Positions 23,015 to 36,119 of a stretch of DNA of 64,000 nucleotides are shown here, in pieces. The number at the start of each line of letters is the position of its first letter. Within the stretch, counting starts at the first letter, position 1. This DNA comes from Ricinus communis. Taxonomy: Eukaryota; Streptophyta; Magnoliopsida; Malpighiales; Euphorbiaceae. The stretch covers positions 10,230,001 to 10,294,000 of the forward strand of contig NC_063257.1 in assembly GCF_019578655.1 (NCBI RefSeq), in the 5' to 3' direction. The notes beneath the pieces were generated by a model. That model was not told the origin of the DNA, made no database searches, and saw nothing but the letters and a program-made list of their open reading frames with translations. A program made the position numbers and the translations under genes.

Positions 23015-26000
23015 ATGAGCACTAGAAACAACAACAGCAGCAGCAACAGCAACAACGTCACCTCCAATGGTACCAGTTCCAACAGTCAACAACAACAAGA
23101 TCCAGCCACCTACTTTCTAAAGCTGGCGCGGCAATCTTCGGCAGGTGCCACTTCATCATCATCATCATCATCGGTGAGAATGATGGAAGACGAGGAGGAC
23201 GTGAGAGAGGAAGAGCCAACGGAACTAAACACGATAAACAGTTCGGGAGGGTTTATAGTGATATCAACTGATAAGCTAAGTGTGAAGTACACGAGTGTTA
23301 ATCTTCATGGTCATGATGTCGGTGCTGTGCAAGCTAATAAGCCTGCTCCTGTTAAACGCCTGGTTTATTATTTCGAGATTTTTATTAAAAATTCTGGTGC
23401 TAAAGGACAGATTGCTATTGGTTTCACTAATGACACCTTTAAGATGCGAAGGCAGCCAGGGTAATTTTCTTTAATTGTTGCATTAAAGAGTTTTGATTTG
23501 GAATGAAATGGAATTCAAGATAATGTAGGTGCTTTTTGGTGTGTTTTCTTAGGGTTGTTTGACTATAGACAAAATGCAAAAGAAAAAGGAACTAAGAAGA
23601 ATGTAACGAATGTCCTAATTGTTTGACCAATATGGATATAATATTCCACCAATTTTGGGTTAAACTTATTGTTTAGTAGTTAAGAGTACCTCTTAGAACA
23701 GTTTATGGACTTGTTTACTGTACTAGATGTTGTTCCTTTACATGGTTTTATTGGTTTCATCTGTAAATATGATTAGATTAGCTGTTTGGAAGAATATAAC
23801 TGATGACTTCATGATTTTTCACTGTCATTATTGTATATTATTTGAATCTCTTAGGTGCTTATTTGTGATCAGATGTTTTTGTGAGCCTTGTTAAAAGTGG
23901 CTGGAAATCAGTCCTTAGCTGTCCAAGTTATACGCACCTGCTTGTCTGACTTAGTTAACTTGTTATGAAATTTTAAATAATGTTTTTGATTAGCCAGAAC
24001 ATCTAAAATTCATAGTAAAATAGCAATGCTATAATGGATATAATGTTCAACTTCTACAACTAGTTCAATGTATGTACTCTGCACGTGAGAACAGAGACAA
24101 AAGGCAACCACCACTAACTACATTCAAATATGAACAAAAGGGATCAATAACACCTTAACTTTACTCGCTGCTTCAAGAAAATTTAGTAGTAATCCTAATC
24201 ATCATCAAGCAAAAGATCTTCATCCTTCCCTTCTCTTCGTTAGAGCAGGGTCCCCAATGCCTATGTCTCCTCTAAATTGGTGTCTGCCCTGTTTATAGTT
24301 TGCAATTGATTAACTGTTGGCAGTCCTAACAGTTGATTAACTTGTAGAAAGAGATGCAATTTCATTTGTTTTTGGAATAAGGGAGCCAATTGTGTTGTTA
24401 CATTCACTTTTTAAGAGCTAATTCCATGTAATTTCTCTTATTTATGGACATTGATAATACCACCCAGTAAAACCATATTGCATAAAGAAATGATAGCCCT
24501 GAAGGTGCATGGTGGCATGTGCCTGGTGCATGCCTTAGGAGTGGTGCTTCACTTGAGGCCACTTGAGGAATGATTTAGGGCCTACTTGAGCCTGGGTATG
24601 CCTGACAACTATCATTGGTGCTGAAAGCTGAGTGCTTCTTGGAGCTTTGAGTAAAGCAAAGAACATAAGCTTTCATGTGAGCTCGAGTTTATGAAATAAA
24701 ATATAGATTTTGTTCATATGATGCAGATATGAAACATAATGAACATATAATATTTTCCTAGTATTTTATTTAATTTATTCTTTCTAATGTGAGAGCTTTA
24801 TTCTATTGTGGAAAGGGTGTAGGTCTAATTATATCTGGACCCGGACCATCTATTTAATTTTTTAAATCTTTCCATGTATACCTAGGCTTTCAGCTACTAT
24901 AATAATTTAGGGAAAAATCATGACTGAATCGTTGGATGAAAATAAGTGAAAAATGTTTAATCAGATCACAAATGTAGTATCTCACAGTTTAGGTTCACTC
25001 ATACATTCATGTCTAAAGCTCCAAGGATAGGCCTGTGCGCTTTGTAGGCGTGCCTAAGCAAAGCGCCTCACCTCAGGCTTGAAATATGCATCCATCGTGG
25101 GCCTTTTTCTTAAGGCTAAATACTAAAAGCTTTGGCAAAGCAAAAGTCAACTATCCTCTTCTAATGCTTCAGTGGTTTGGGGAGATTTAGATATGCTATA
25201 TCAATTGATGGATTATTCAATGGCATTGTAATTATGCCTCTGAAAACATGAGGAGAAAAGATACTTGGTTAGGACTGCAGCTCTATATTTTCTCCCCCAC
25301 TATGTAAGCAAGTTTTTGTGTTGCAGAGCCTTGTTAATAATAGGTATACTGCGGTTTCTTATGAACATTTCTTCCCTTTTTTGTTCCCTGTGTTAGGTGG
25401 GAAGCAAACAGTTGTGGATATCATGGAGATGATGGGCATCTGTATCGTGGACAAGGCAAGGGAGAGCCTTTTGGCCCAACCTTTACATCCAAAGATACAG
25501 TTGGTGCTGGTATTAACTACTCTTCACAGGAATTCTTTTTCACGTAAGACTATGCCCAATTTGGTCAGTATGGTCTTTTACTTTGCATGCATTTGTATAG
25601 ACATGTAGATTCTAGAATTATAAATTATCCATCTGTTAATTGTGAAAATCCTTATTTTTACATGTGCTCCTATATTGGTGTAGTAAAAATGGATCGGTGG
25701 TTGGGGCAGTTTACAAGGATATAAAAGGTCCCTTATTCCCTACGGTTGCTGTTCACAGCCTGAATGAAGAGTATGCAGTACTTATACTTGTTAATTTTAT
25801 GCTGTTTAGCTATTATTTTGGGACACTTTTGCTTGTTGGTTCTTGCACGAGATTTAGATATTGCAAATATGGTGCTGCCAGCTATGCAATATGCTTGATT
25901 AGATTATTTGATTGTATTTGGTCTGATTAAATTGTTTGTATTATTGAGTATTGCCACACTTGAATACTATATTCTTAGACTTGAATTTTGCTTCATCTTA

Positions 26001-29000
26001 TGATGCATATGTAGCCCCAGAAAATTCTTCTTTGCAAACCAAGGTCCCTATGGTGACTAAGATTCTGGTTACACCAAGCTTTCATTCTTATGCTGACTGA
26101 ATTTTTAGCAAAACAGGATAATATTGGTCTGATTTCTAATAGAGTATGAGCTTTGATTGATTATTTAATTAACAAAGCAAAGGTAAAGTAGATTTAGTGG
26201 AAAATATGTTATAAACTATAATTACACAGATTTGAAGTTGACGATATAACACCCCTTTTTGTATTTCAGCCTGTCAGAAAGATAGGTACGTTCGAACCAG
26301 AACCAGAATTTTAACTTTCATTTAAGTTGAGTAGTGGGTATCTGCAATATGATTGGCCATACTAATCCTCACGATTGCTTATCAATTGAGTTGAGTGCTA
26401 TGTTGTAGCTTAGCTAGCAGAGGCACTCCATGATTTTTGAAACAAAATTGAAACTCACCTGGATTAATATGTTAACAAAAATATATTTTCATGTTTAACT
26501 TTCCATCCTACAGTATTTTCAATGCGGGCACTGCTTGTATCTAATTAAGCTGCTTTGGTTTTGGGTCTGTGTGTGTTTTAACATGCATGCTCAAGTGCGA
26601 GGCATGCTGGTAGTGGAGTACATATTGAATCTATGCTATGTGCAGTGATGCTCAGTTTTAGAGCACTGAGACAAGACAATTGATGTATTAATTAATAGGT
26701 GTAATATACTCTAAAATATCTTCTATCCCATGAATTGCTGTTTAAAAAACTCGTTTTTGAAAATTACTGTATTGAAGGTGATTAATACTGTAATACTGCA
26801 GTGTAATATCAAATTTCCTTCTGGTTTTGATAAAAGGAGCATATCTGCCTCATTATTTTCTGTTAAAAGTTATTCAGCTTAATTATAAAAATATGTAGTT
26901 TCTATATTTGGGATTTTATGTATCAACTTGTTGAGAAAGGCTGTGAAAGAATTGTATTTTCTCCACTGAATGTTTTCTTGCATGGAAAATTATGATTGTA
27001 TTGAATCCCTAACAACGGCTCATTGTCTCTTGAGGCATAGTTCCTCTCTGATGTGGCAGAATTAGTAATAATATAAAACTTTCTCTTGCTCTGTAATTCT
27101 GCTGATATTATTTTATTATTGGTAAAACAATTTTAATTTTTTAATATGCATAGATTTTAATTTTTTTTTTTTAAATTTCAATCTGGCAGGATTGAAGTCA
27201 ACTTTGGGCAGAAGCAATTTGCTTTTGACCTCAAGGCAAGTTATCCTGTCAATTTCTTTTTTCTCACATGTATTGTTATGTTGTTGATAAGTGAATTTGT
27301 ATTTCTTTTTTGTTAAATGTTGTCAATCAAGTTGAAATTATTGCTGAATCTAATGAATTAGGTGGTGCAGAGTTACTGTGCAAATTTCTATTTATCGATC
27401 ACCATTGCAGGCTTCTTGAAGGTCCCTCTATGTGATAATTAATGGCTGTTTATAATGTCCCAACCAGATGAAATTATACTTTGTGTCAATTGATGTATTG
27501 AACCTTATGTTTAATCTGTCTAAATCTAGTAGTTCTTCATTTCTTTCGGCTGAAATTGCATATGCTGTTACATGCTCTTTTTGGTTTTAAGACTTCAAGT
27601 CCATGTCTCATTTGGTTATAACTTGATTTGAATTATTTTGTTGGCTTGCATAAATTCCTGACTAGCTTTTTGGCTATTGTTTATGCTCGTAGAGATTTGT
27701 GGGCTAAAGTAAAATATTCAACTTAGCTCATTTACTTATGTTGACATTATTGTAATTTTTAAATCAAGTCCTTGTCATATTAATGTTGTCTTTTGTTTCA
27801 TTTCATTTGATTAGGAATATGAAGCACATGAAAGGATGAAGCAACAGACAACAATTGAGAAAATATCTTTGTCTCCAAATGTGAGTTATGGGTAAGTTCA
27901 CTACAAATTTGACTCTCTTTTATATGAAACATATTGTCCTCTTGGTTGTAAATAATACAATGTGCATGTTGAAAGAAATATTTAGAAATTAATTGTTGGG
28001 TCATGGCAATCGAGTTTTCTTTATTTTATTTTCTTCACTATGAGCTTTTCTCTCTATGTTGATCTTTCTCAAATATGATATTATACTTCTAATTTGTATA
28101 TGAAGGTCCTGTGGGTTTTGGTTCGAGTGATAGTAGAATGGGATGGACAGGGCTGGTGTAGTATTGGGAACAAATTTGTGGAATGAGTTTCCTGAAAGAA
28201 CAGTAAGTACTTTTGAAGAAGAATTTGAGCTGGAAACTCTCCATTGACATTCTTAGTTAATGAAAGGAAAAAGAGATAAAGGAGGTGGGAGGAAGGTGGA
28301 GGGTGGAAAGTTGGGCTAAATCTTAGAGTGGGGAAGTAACACTTCTTAGGAGCTTGGTGCTTGACTACTAGGAGTCTGGAAAATAAGGAGGAAAAATATA
28401 ACAAATACACCTTTAAATAATTTTATGGAGATCAGTTTATTCTTGAGCAAGAGAGACTACTTTTGTAGCTGCTTTTCTTATTATCTTTTGCACACTTGCT
28501 TGCACTCACAATATGGAATAAGATCTTAGATATTAAATTTAAGTTGTGGCTTGTCATTTAGCAGCATCAGAAAATTATTATCCTCTCATGTGAGCACCAT
28601 GGGGTCTTACAAGTTGTTGATAAGAATTATTTCGTTGAAGTTCTAGAGTGGATGATCACCTGGTATTTAAGTTCTATAATTTTATTCTACATCCGCCAAA
28701 TGTTTTATAATGTTAATTGGACGGAAAGCACTAAATATTCTGCTCTATAAAGTGATTTAAAATAGTAACCAATATGCACCATATCAGTCATATATATGTA
28801 TGGGCACATGATTAATTTCATTTTGGTAAACAGCTGTAATTGATGAACTGAAATTGTTGTTTTTATTGTTACATGTTTCTCTGACTATTATCTGTTGATG
28901 ACTGATTTGTATTTCACGATCAGACTTGTGCACTCCTACTTACTGCATTATGGCTATGAGGAGACTCTCAATTCATTTGACTTGGCTAGTAAAAGTACTG

Positions 29001-32000
29001 TTCCTCCTATACAAGTAGCTCTAGAGAATGGGTTTGATGAACAGGACATTATGTATGCATTGAACCAGAGAAGAACTCTTCGACAGGTATGAATAGAGTT
29101 GATCATTGGTTTTTCTCCTTGAAGTAGTAGTTTGCATCAGTTGACATGCAACTTGTTCAGACTATGGATTGATATTTAATGAGTGTGCTGCTTGTGTCTC
29201 TTCAGCAGAAGTGCCTTTCTGTGTATCTTTATGTTTTTGTTTTCTTTTCTTTGTCTCTTTTGCATGAGAATTTAATTCAGTGCTTGTTCTTGTTGTTCAA
29301 AATGATATTTTCCTTTGATTGGAAGTGCTAATATTTAATTCCCTGAATCAGAATTGTCACTATGTCGAGCACTTCTTTCTATTTTTTTCCGAATGGATTA
29401 TCTATGTATTCACTATAGTGCATGATAAGGGAATGTTATAGGATGTTTCTTGATGAATGGAACAGCCAAGGATTGGAAAGTCACTTCAGTGGATGTATTT
29501 TCCGAAGCATCACACTGGCTTAGGGAATTGGGTTGGCATGAATAATATAGCACAGAAACTTGCTTGCTAACTGCAGAAAGTTTAGATTTCTTAGTGGTTA
29601 AGAATAGAGCTTTATGATGGAGAGCATTTAGAAAGCTCATGTATGTTTCAGTTTTTGCTTGTACATTATCTCTTATCTCTATGCTAACAATAAATTTTTT
29701 CTGGGAAGTGAAAAAATTGTGTTTAGCTGGTTACCTATAAAAATGAGGGGCAAAGGGTTGGCCATTTTTTGTGCATTGCTCAGCACTGTAGATTGTGTTT
29801 CTTTAATCATGCCAAAATCTGTTAAGGAGGTGTTAGAAAAGCGCGCATGATAGCGCAGAGCCAGCTGGAATGGGATGCAGCCCTCTATAGCAATGAAATA
29901 TTGGACTGTAAGGTTTAAAAGGAATAATGCAGCACTCTCAACTTTTGATATTAAATCAAGGATGATACCTTACTTTTGCACAGGTGTTTTGTGCTGTGGG
30001 TTTTAGATGCTCTAGATACTGTACAGAGTTACAGATTTTCTTGAGTTCTATGACTCTTGTTTTTCTAAATTTTGGACTCTTCAAGGTGTCAAAAAAAAAA
30101 GGAGAATTTTTTCTTAGGCGCTTCTATTCTGTATACCCTGAATGTTTGGAGTGCACAATATCCGGGAATGCTATATGTGGAGATAAGCTAAAATTTCTTG
30201 CTTTTGGAAAGTACTTCTTAGCTATTCCTTTGTTTTTCAAATTTAATTTTGCTATAAAGAAAAACTAATATTTATTGAAGATGTTTGTTATTTTGCTTTG
30301 CCCATTGCTGCTAGTATCACTCTAAACTTAAAATGACGACATATATTTCTATAATTTTATTGGCTTAATTGCCCATTAAGTCAGGTACTTAGCATTTGTT
30401 TATCTAATTTAGCATGTAATTTTAGATTTCCAATTCCAGCACCATGTTTTAATATTGATTTCAATTATAGCCTCCGGTAAAATTTCAACCAAATTTGCTG
30501 ACGTGGCATGAACTTCGGCAAAAAAAAAAAAGTCTGAGTCAGCATTAGAATTGCTTCACACCATACTCAACAACACGAAGAAATGCAATACCAACTCCAT
30601 TGCTGAGCCTGTCCCCCTTTTTTTAGTTGTTGCTGGAGTTTAGGCCATATCAACAAATTTGGCTGATAATTTTACATACACTAAGATTGAAAGCAATGTT
30701 GAAATATGGTGCTGAAATTGAAAATTTGAAAACTAAAGTATATGATTTTTTGGCAATTAAGTCTATTTTTGTTACCCATGGTGTGGCAGTGGGCTGCTGA
30801 CTGTTAGGTTGGTGCTAAATATCCGAATGGGGATTCACATGACAAAACAAAAAAGAAAAAATATTATTTGTTCTCTCTCAAAAAGACACTCTTTTGATTC
30901 TTTTCCCTTTCAAAACCTGCTTCTTGTTATCAGACTAAATAATGATTTTTGCCTTTTGGCTTCAAAATAGCAAAAAAAAATACTTTTAACAAGTGAACCA
31001 AACAATAAGATTAAGGAAAGTGTTGGTTGGAGCATGTCCAAATGTTAATTTTATTCTACTGATTGTTAAGATGAGATTTTTTTTTGGCCGGCTTTAGGCA
31101 CACTGAAATGTTTAGAAAGATGTGTGGGAAGGTAGTAGCAACATAGTATGCCTTATATTGGTCTTTTGATGTTTAGTTTTATGGAAGGATTAGTCAATAT
31201 TAATCGATGTTATGCTGCATTTTGAATAATAATTTGCTTTCTATTCTCTCTTGATACAAAATTCTTATAGTAGTTTTTGGAACATAATGTGTACAAAGCT
31301 TTTCTGGGAAAACAAGTATGCTTGACCACAATCTCCTGTTAAATTGGTTTCCCCTTTTCTGATTTTTCTTTCATGCTGTCATAACATCAGTGAAGATATG
31401 CCCCAGTAGCTTAGCTCCATGTGGTTTTTCTATTTATTATATGTAAATTAGTATTGCTTGTTTTCCTTTCAAATGTAAAATTCAGTTTGCTGACATTTTT
31501 TCTGTTAATGAAGCTAATCAGGAATGGAGATATCGATGCTGCAATCAGTAAACTTCGTGATTGGTATCCCCAGATTGTGCAGGTGAGTGCAATTTAATGA
31601 GATTTTGTACTATGGAGGAGGGAAGAGGTTCTAGAATTGCATTAACTCTTTGATGTTCATATGATAAACATTATAATGAATTTATACTTTCATAGGTTCA
31701 TGAAAGTAATTTTTTTTTTTCTATCTTTTCTTTAACGCAAATTGAAAGGTAAATAGGGATAATATATATGCTTGTTTATCTAAAAAGAAAAATTGCTGTT
31801 ATTAATTGGAAATGATATCTTTACTTGAGTTTAAGAATTACTAAGATCTTGTGTATAATTTCCCTCATGGATGTTCTTAATACCCACCCCCGAATGTAAT
31901 CCAAGCTTTCCACTATTTCTATTAGTGCTTATTTTATCGAGTCATGACTCCTAGTAATGCTTTTACGCAGGATGAAAGATCAGCCATGTGCTTTCTGCTT

Positions 32001-33498
32001 CACTGTCAGAAATTTATTGAATTGGTTCGGGTATGTTTTAATTCTTATTTAATTTGCTTGTGGATAATTTTGTTCATTTTGGAAGGGAAATCTCTAATCT
32101 TTGATTGGAATGATGATTATGCACTAACGTGTATGTTATTTTGCTAAAGCTTACTATAGCAAATCTCTAGATTTGGTCTTGCAGCATTAACATGTGTAAT
32201 TTATACAGGGAAGTTTTTCATGCAGTAATGATATTGTATCATGTGTCTGCAAGTATTTTATGATGTAATTTAGTTGCGCTTGTGTGCCTGGGAATGTAAT
32301 TTTTTCTTTTTCTTTTTTGTTCAAAGTGTTTTCCCTTTTTACGTAAAAGATGATGCCATTTTTCTGTTCATGATGCATATCTTGACAAGGTTATTTACAT
32401 GTAACTTAATGTAATTTATATAGGTTGGAGCACTAGAGGAGGCTGTGAAATACGGAAGGAGTGAATTGGCAAAATTCTTTGAATTGTCTGGGTTTGATGA
32501 TATGGTTCAGGTATTGAAAAATTCCATTTTCCAAATAATATAGCATCTTTGTGCCCGCGGATTATGTATTCTGATAATTTGGGAGGGTGGATCTGAGAAC
32601 TTGTGATCTCATTAGAGGAGGGTTTTCTAGTAGGCTTTATATGGGCACCTCTGCCATACTTTGTGCATGTTAAATGACAGTTCTCTTAAAATGTTCAGAT
32701 GCAAGTTGATGATGGGGACATGGGGTTCCCATCTAGATCTATACTTCTTGAAGTTGGATCAAGTTCATGAATGCCATTGCTTCATCCATTTAGATTTGTG
32801 AAAACTGGTAATGATCCATGGAGAATAAAAATTGTCTCTTTCCACTTTGGAACAGGCTAAAAGATACGAAAGAAAAAGAAAGTCCTATACATTTAACTCT
32901 ATTGTCATAAGCAGAAAGAGTGAGTTTTCTTTATTACAACACTGGTCCCTGTCAGTCATTAATATATACCCTAAGAATCAGAAATTATATATAACATTGG
33001 TAAAGAGAACCTTTAAATAGCTAAAAGGACGTGCCCTTGTAGAAAGTTATCCTTGATTTTTCTGGTGTTGAATCAATTCCACAGGCTTATGCTAATTGGA
33101 GTGGTTTGGACTTGCTGATTCTGTTACTGATGTTTGTATTTCTGAGGATGGGTTTCATGTAGATTCATTTATTTGTAGATTAATGCTAAGTCATCATTTT
33201 CATTCTCCCTGTATAGGACTGTGTAGCTTTGCTAGCATATGAACAACCACAGGAGTCCTCAGTTGGCTATCTTCTTGAAGAGGCGCAACGTGAGATTGTG
33301 GCTGACACTGTAAATGCTATGATATTATCTACAAATCCGAACCTGAAGGATTTGCAAGGCTGCTTGCGCTCATATCTCGAGAGGTTACTGAGGCAGCTCA
33401 CTGTTTGTTGTTTGGAGAGAAGGTCCTTGAATGGGGATCAAGGTGAAGCTTTCCATTTGCATAGAGTACTTAATAGCAGCAAGAAAGCCAAGTGCTAG
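23015..33498 (+). CDS. RANBPM: RanBPM/Gid1-like SPRY-LisH-CTLH protein
   Basis: Ten exons: 23015-23460, 25397-25543, 25684-25770, 27190-27235, 27815-27891, 28924-29086, 31514-31582, 31971-32030, 32424-32510 and 33217-33498. All phases agree and give 487 aa. Residues 1-70 are Asn/Ser/Gln-rich low complexity. A SPRY domain spans about 80-250 (IAIGFTNDTFKMRRQPGWE, CGYHGDDG, FGPTFTSKDTVGAGINY, FFFTKNG). LisH is at about 269-290 (VHSYLLHYGYEETLNSFD). CTLH is at about 300-365 and the CRA region runs to the end. Family knowledge: RanBPM/Gid1 is a scaffold subunit of the CTLH/GID E3 ubiquitin ligase in nucleus and cytoplasm. Intron 4 has a GC donor (AAG|GCAAGT). Some introns carry transposon remnants. 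Confidence 0.93.
24495..25135. repeat. Candidate decayed repeat in RanBPM intron 1
   Basis: Both ends of this intron stretch are rich in GCCT/AGGC and GTGC words (for example GTGCCTGGTGCATGCC on the left and AGGCGTGCCTAAGC on the right). Partial inverted similarity includes CTTGGAGCTTTGAG on the left and CTAAAGCTCCAAGG on the right. It stands out from the A/T-rich intron. The element class is unknown. Confidence 0.3.
30362..30763. mobile_element. TIR element (MULE-like MITE) in RanBPM intron 6
   Basis: The left end GGCTTAATTGCC and right end GGCAATTAAGTC are inverted repeats. Further in, TTCCAATTCCAGCACCATG is mirrored by a right-arm GGTGCTGAAATTGAAAA stretch, so similarity extends along roughly 100 bp of each arm. 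The centre has GACGTGGC and an A12 run and no coding frame. The right half recurs at about 5610-5760. A target duplication is not clear. Confidence 0.6.
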
Positions 33499-34885
33499 CT
33501 AAAATGATCTGGGTAGCTGCACCTTCCATCTTTCTTTCGCTGTTCATATTTCCGGTTGACCTTTCCCTGAACTGCAATTCAAGTCATCAGATATGACAGT
33601 GTCTGGTGTGCTTTGGTGGGAGACCCTTTCATGCATGGCTAAGTGAAGTGAACTGAGGGTCGGGGGGTATATACTCAATTTCCCCAAAGCTTGTTACTCT
33701 TTGAAATTTGATCATGGAACTGTGATCTCCAATTAGACACGCCTGGAGATGCAAATCTCAGGCTTTTTCTGTACATATTGTTTTTACAGGAGTTCATTAC
33801 CAAAGATTTTTTTCCTTTCTTTCTTAAAAAACGCAGTTATGCTTCATTTGAATGGCGAAAAGAAGTGCTTCTCGCATTTGTTGTTTAAATTTCCTGGTTT
33901 GTTATCTTACTAGAATTTGTAAAAGCTATCTATCTACAATGCTTTCCTCCTATTCTAGATGAGTTAATGTTCTTTTATGATTTTGTCAGTTTACAAAATT
34001 GAAATCTTTTTCTTTTAAAATTATTTTTTTCATTAGTAAAATTTCTAAAATGAAGAGCTGTTTTCTAGTGTTTATGAATAATAGTACTGACTTTAAACTG
34101 GAAGTTGTGTTTCTAAAATCCACACTCTCTTTAATCTCTCTTTCTCTCTGCAGCTACCTCTGTTTTTATTGGGCTATTCCAGAAAAAATTACGTCATAAT
34201 GGTGACTCCAGTATCTCAAAAATTATCAGCACAACTAAAGCAAATCTATGAAAACCGAAACAGAAATGCAACTTTTGCATTAAGATCAAATGATTTTTCT
34301 TATTTATTTTTCATTACTGGACTTGGGATTTATTCATTTCATCAAACTTAATATTAAGAGATTGAAAAATTGTGCAGTTGCAGAAAGGGATTAGCAATTG
34401 TCTAACATCACATCTGCCAAGTTACTATTTGGTTGTGAATCAGCCATATCCGGCGACACTGTTATAGTTGGGAATCCTCAATCAGCTTGAAAATGAGGGA
34501 TTTGATAATATTCAAGTCCAACTAAATTAATATCTGGTTAAAGAAAAAAAAAGAGATATACCTCGTATAATTTTATACTTCGTACAGATACAAATCACCA
34601 AAAAAAGAAAAAAAAAAAGAAATAAAGAAAAATACTCTCATGGAATTTGTACTTCAAATGATAAAAATATAAAAATCTGCAATAAGGCAAAACATATGTT
34701 CTCAATAAAAATTCTCAACCAAGCTTTGCAGCTCTACTGTTGGTTACTAAAGAATTTCTAAGCAGAGAGAAAGCTGAATGCAAATTTAATATAAAGAATT
34801 GGTGAGTTAGCTATGGCTTCTGTCACTGCGAGTCAGTGATATCTATGCTCTCCAAATTCTAAATAAACCTTGGAAGCATCAAATG

Positions 34886-35410
34886 CTAAACAGTTGTAAC
34901 ATACTTCAACAGCATGGCAACAACGTCTGGCTGCACCTTTGTGGCTGATTCCTTTAACTTGTTAATCTTTACTTCAGTTTCTTCATCAAGCCTTTTCACA
35001 GTAGACCCAGAAGTCCCACTTGTCTATATATATATATATATATAAAGATCAGAACCCACATAAAATCATTTGAAGTTTTCTAGTTTTGAAGAAAAATATT
35101 CTAATTTAATACCTCAGTTAGTTGCTTTTGATACTCTGACTCCATATGAGAGCGATAATTTGCCACTTCTTTCTCAGCTTCATGTTTAGCTTGCTTTAAC
35201 CTTGTCATCTTCACTGAATAAATTAGATTTTATTTGAAAGATTCATAATAAGGGGGGGGGGGGAAGGTTCAACATGAAATTTGAATAATATAAAATGCAA
35301 ATATTTATTATTGTGCTCATACAGTTCCTAGCAGCAGAAACAATGTGCTGTGCTTCCTGTTCTGCAGTTAGCAGCATCTGAATGCCTCCTTGACCTCTCA
35401 TGGAATCCAT
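34886..35410 (-). CDS. VHA-G: V-type proton ATPase subunit G
   Basis: Three exons on the minus strand: 35323-35410, 35113-35213 and 34886-35023, joined as 108 aa. The start [20 protein letters not shown] is the highly conserved N-terminus of plant subunit G. The middle ([20 protein letters not shown]) is the charged helical segment, and the end is [12 protein letters not shown]. Family length is about 110 aa. Subunit G pairs with subunit E in the peripheral stalk of the V1 sector of the vacuolar/endosomal H+-ATPase. Splice sites are canonical GT-AG. The gene lies tail to tail with the RanBPM-like gene, about 1.4 kb between the stop codons. Intron 1 contains a run of 12 G on the plus strand (35252-35263). 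Confidence 0.95.
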
Positions 35411-36080
35411 GCTACCTCAGCTACAAAAGAACATATATTTTAATTTCCCACGGCAATGTATCTAATAGATCCCATTATTAGCTAAACTTAAGTTATTCAA
35501 ATAAAATGAAACTGACATGCCCAATCTGATTTGAAGCCTGATCAAAATGCAACAAGTGTTCATCAGATTCAAATTCATACAAGATATAGATAAATAAATA
35601 CCTGAAATAATTAATGGAAAGAAAAGGAAGAATATTGTTTTCCAGGAACCTCTTCGCAGAATACTGTTTTCTGGGAAATTCTTCCCCAAAAGGAAATCAA
35701 CAAAGGAAGGGTGGCAATGGAATTTGTTACAGAACCTAAAAGAAAAAGGGGTTGGCCAGATAGAGAGAGATGTTAACCATTTATCCATAGATAAAGGAGG
35801 GATTAGTTTTAATCTCCTATGAAAATGGTTACATTAACACGTATAATTAATGGCTAAAATGCTAAGCAAAAAAATAAGTATTGCATATATATCCGTTGTT
35901 CCCATTAAAATGTGTGATACAGGAAGATAATTTAATGCATAATCGGGTTTTACATATAATTCTATTTTCCATTTTAATAAAGTAAAATCTCTCAATTAAA
36001 AAGAATAATAGGAATAAGCTCTATATTTTGATAAGTTATAAGTATTTTAAATATTGTCTTAAGAAAATATTTTTTTATGT

Positions 36081-36119
<39 letters not shown>

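Noticed and set aside
25318..25930. Plus-strand open frames within the RanBPM gene as separate genes
   Set aside because: They overlap exons 2 and 3 partly in other frames and run into introns; the spliced model explains the sequence better.
28081..28410. 109-codon minus-strand frame inside RanBPM intron 5
   Set aside because: Located in an intron on the opposite strand, biased composition, no known motif.
35462..35788. 108-codon minus-strand frame upstream of VHA-G
   Set aside because: It covers the likely 5' leader of VHA-G; no family resemblance and no ATG-linked fusion to the VHA-G frame.
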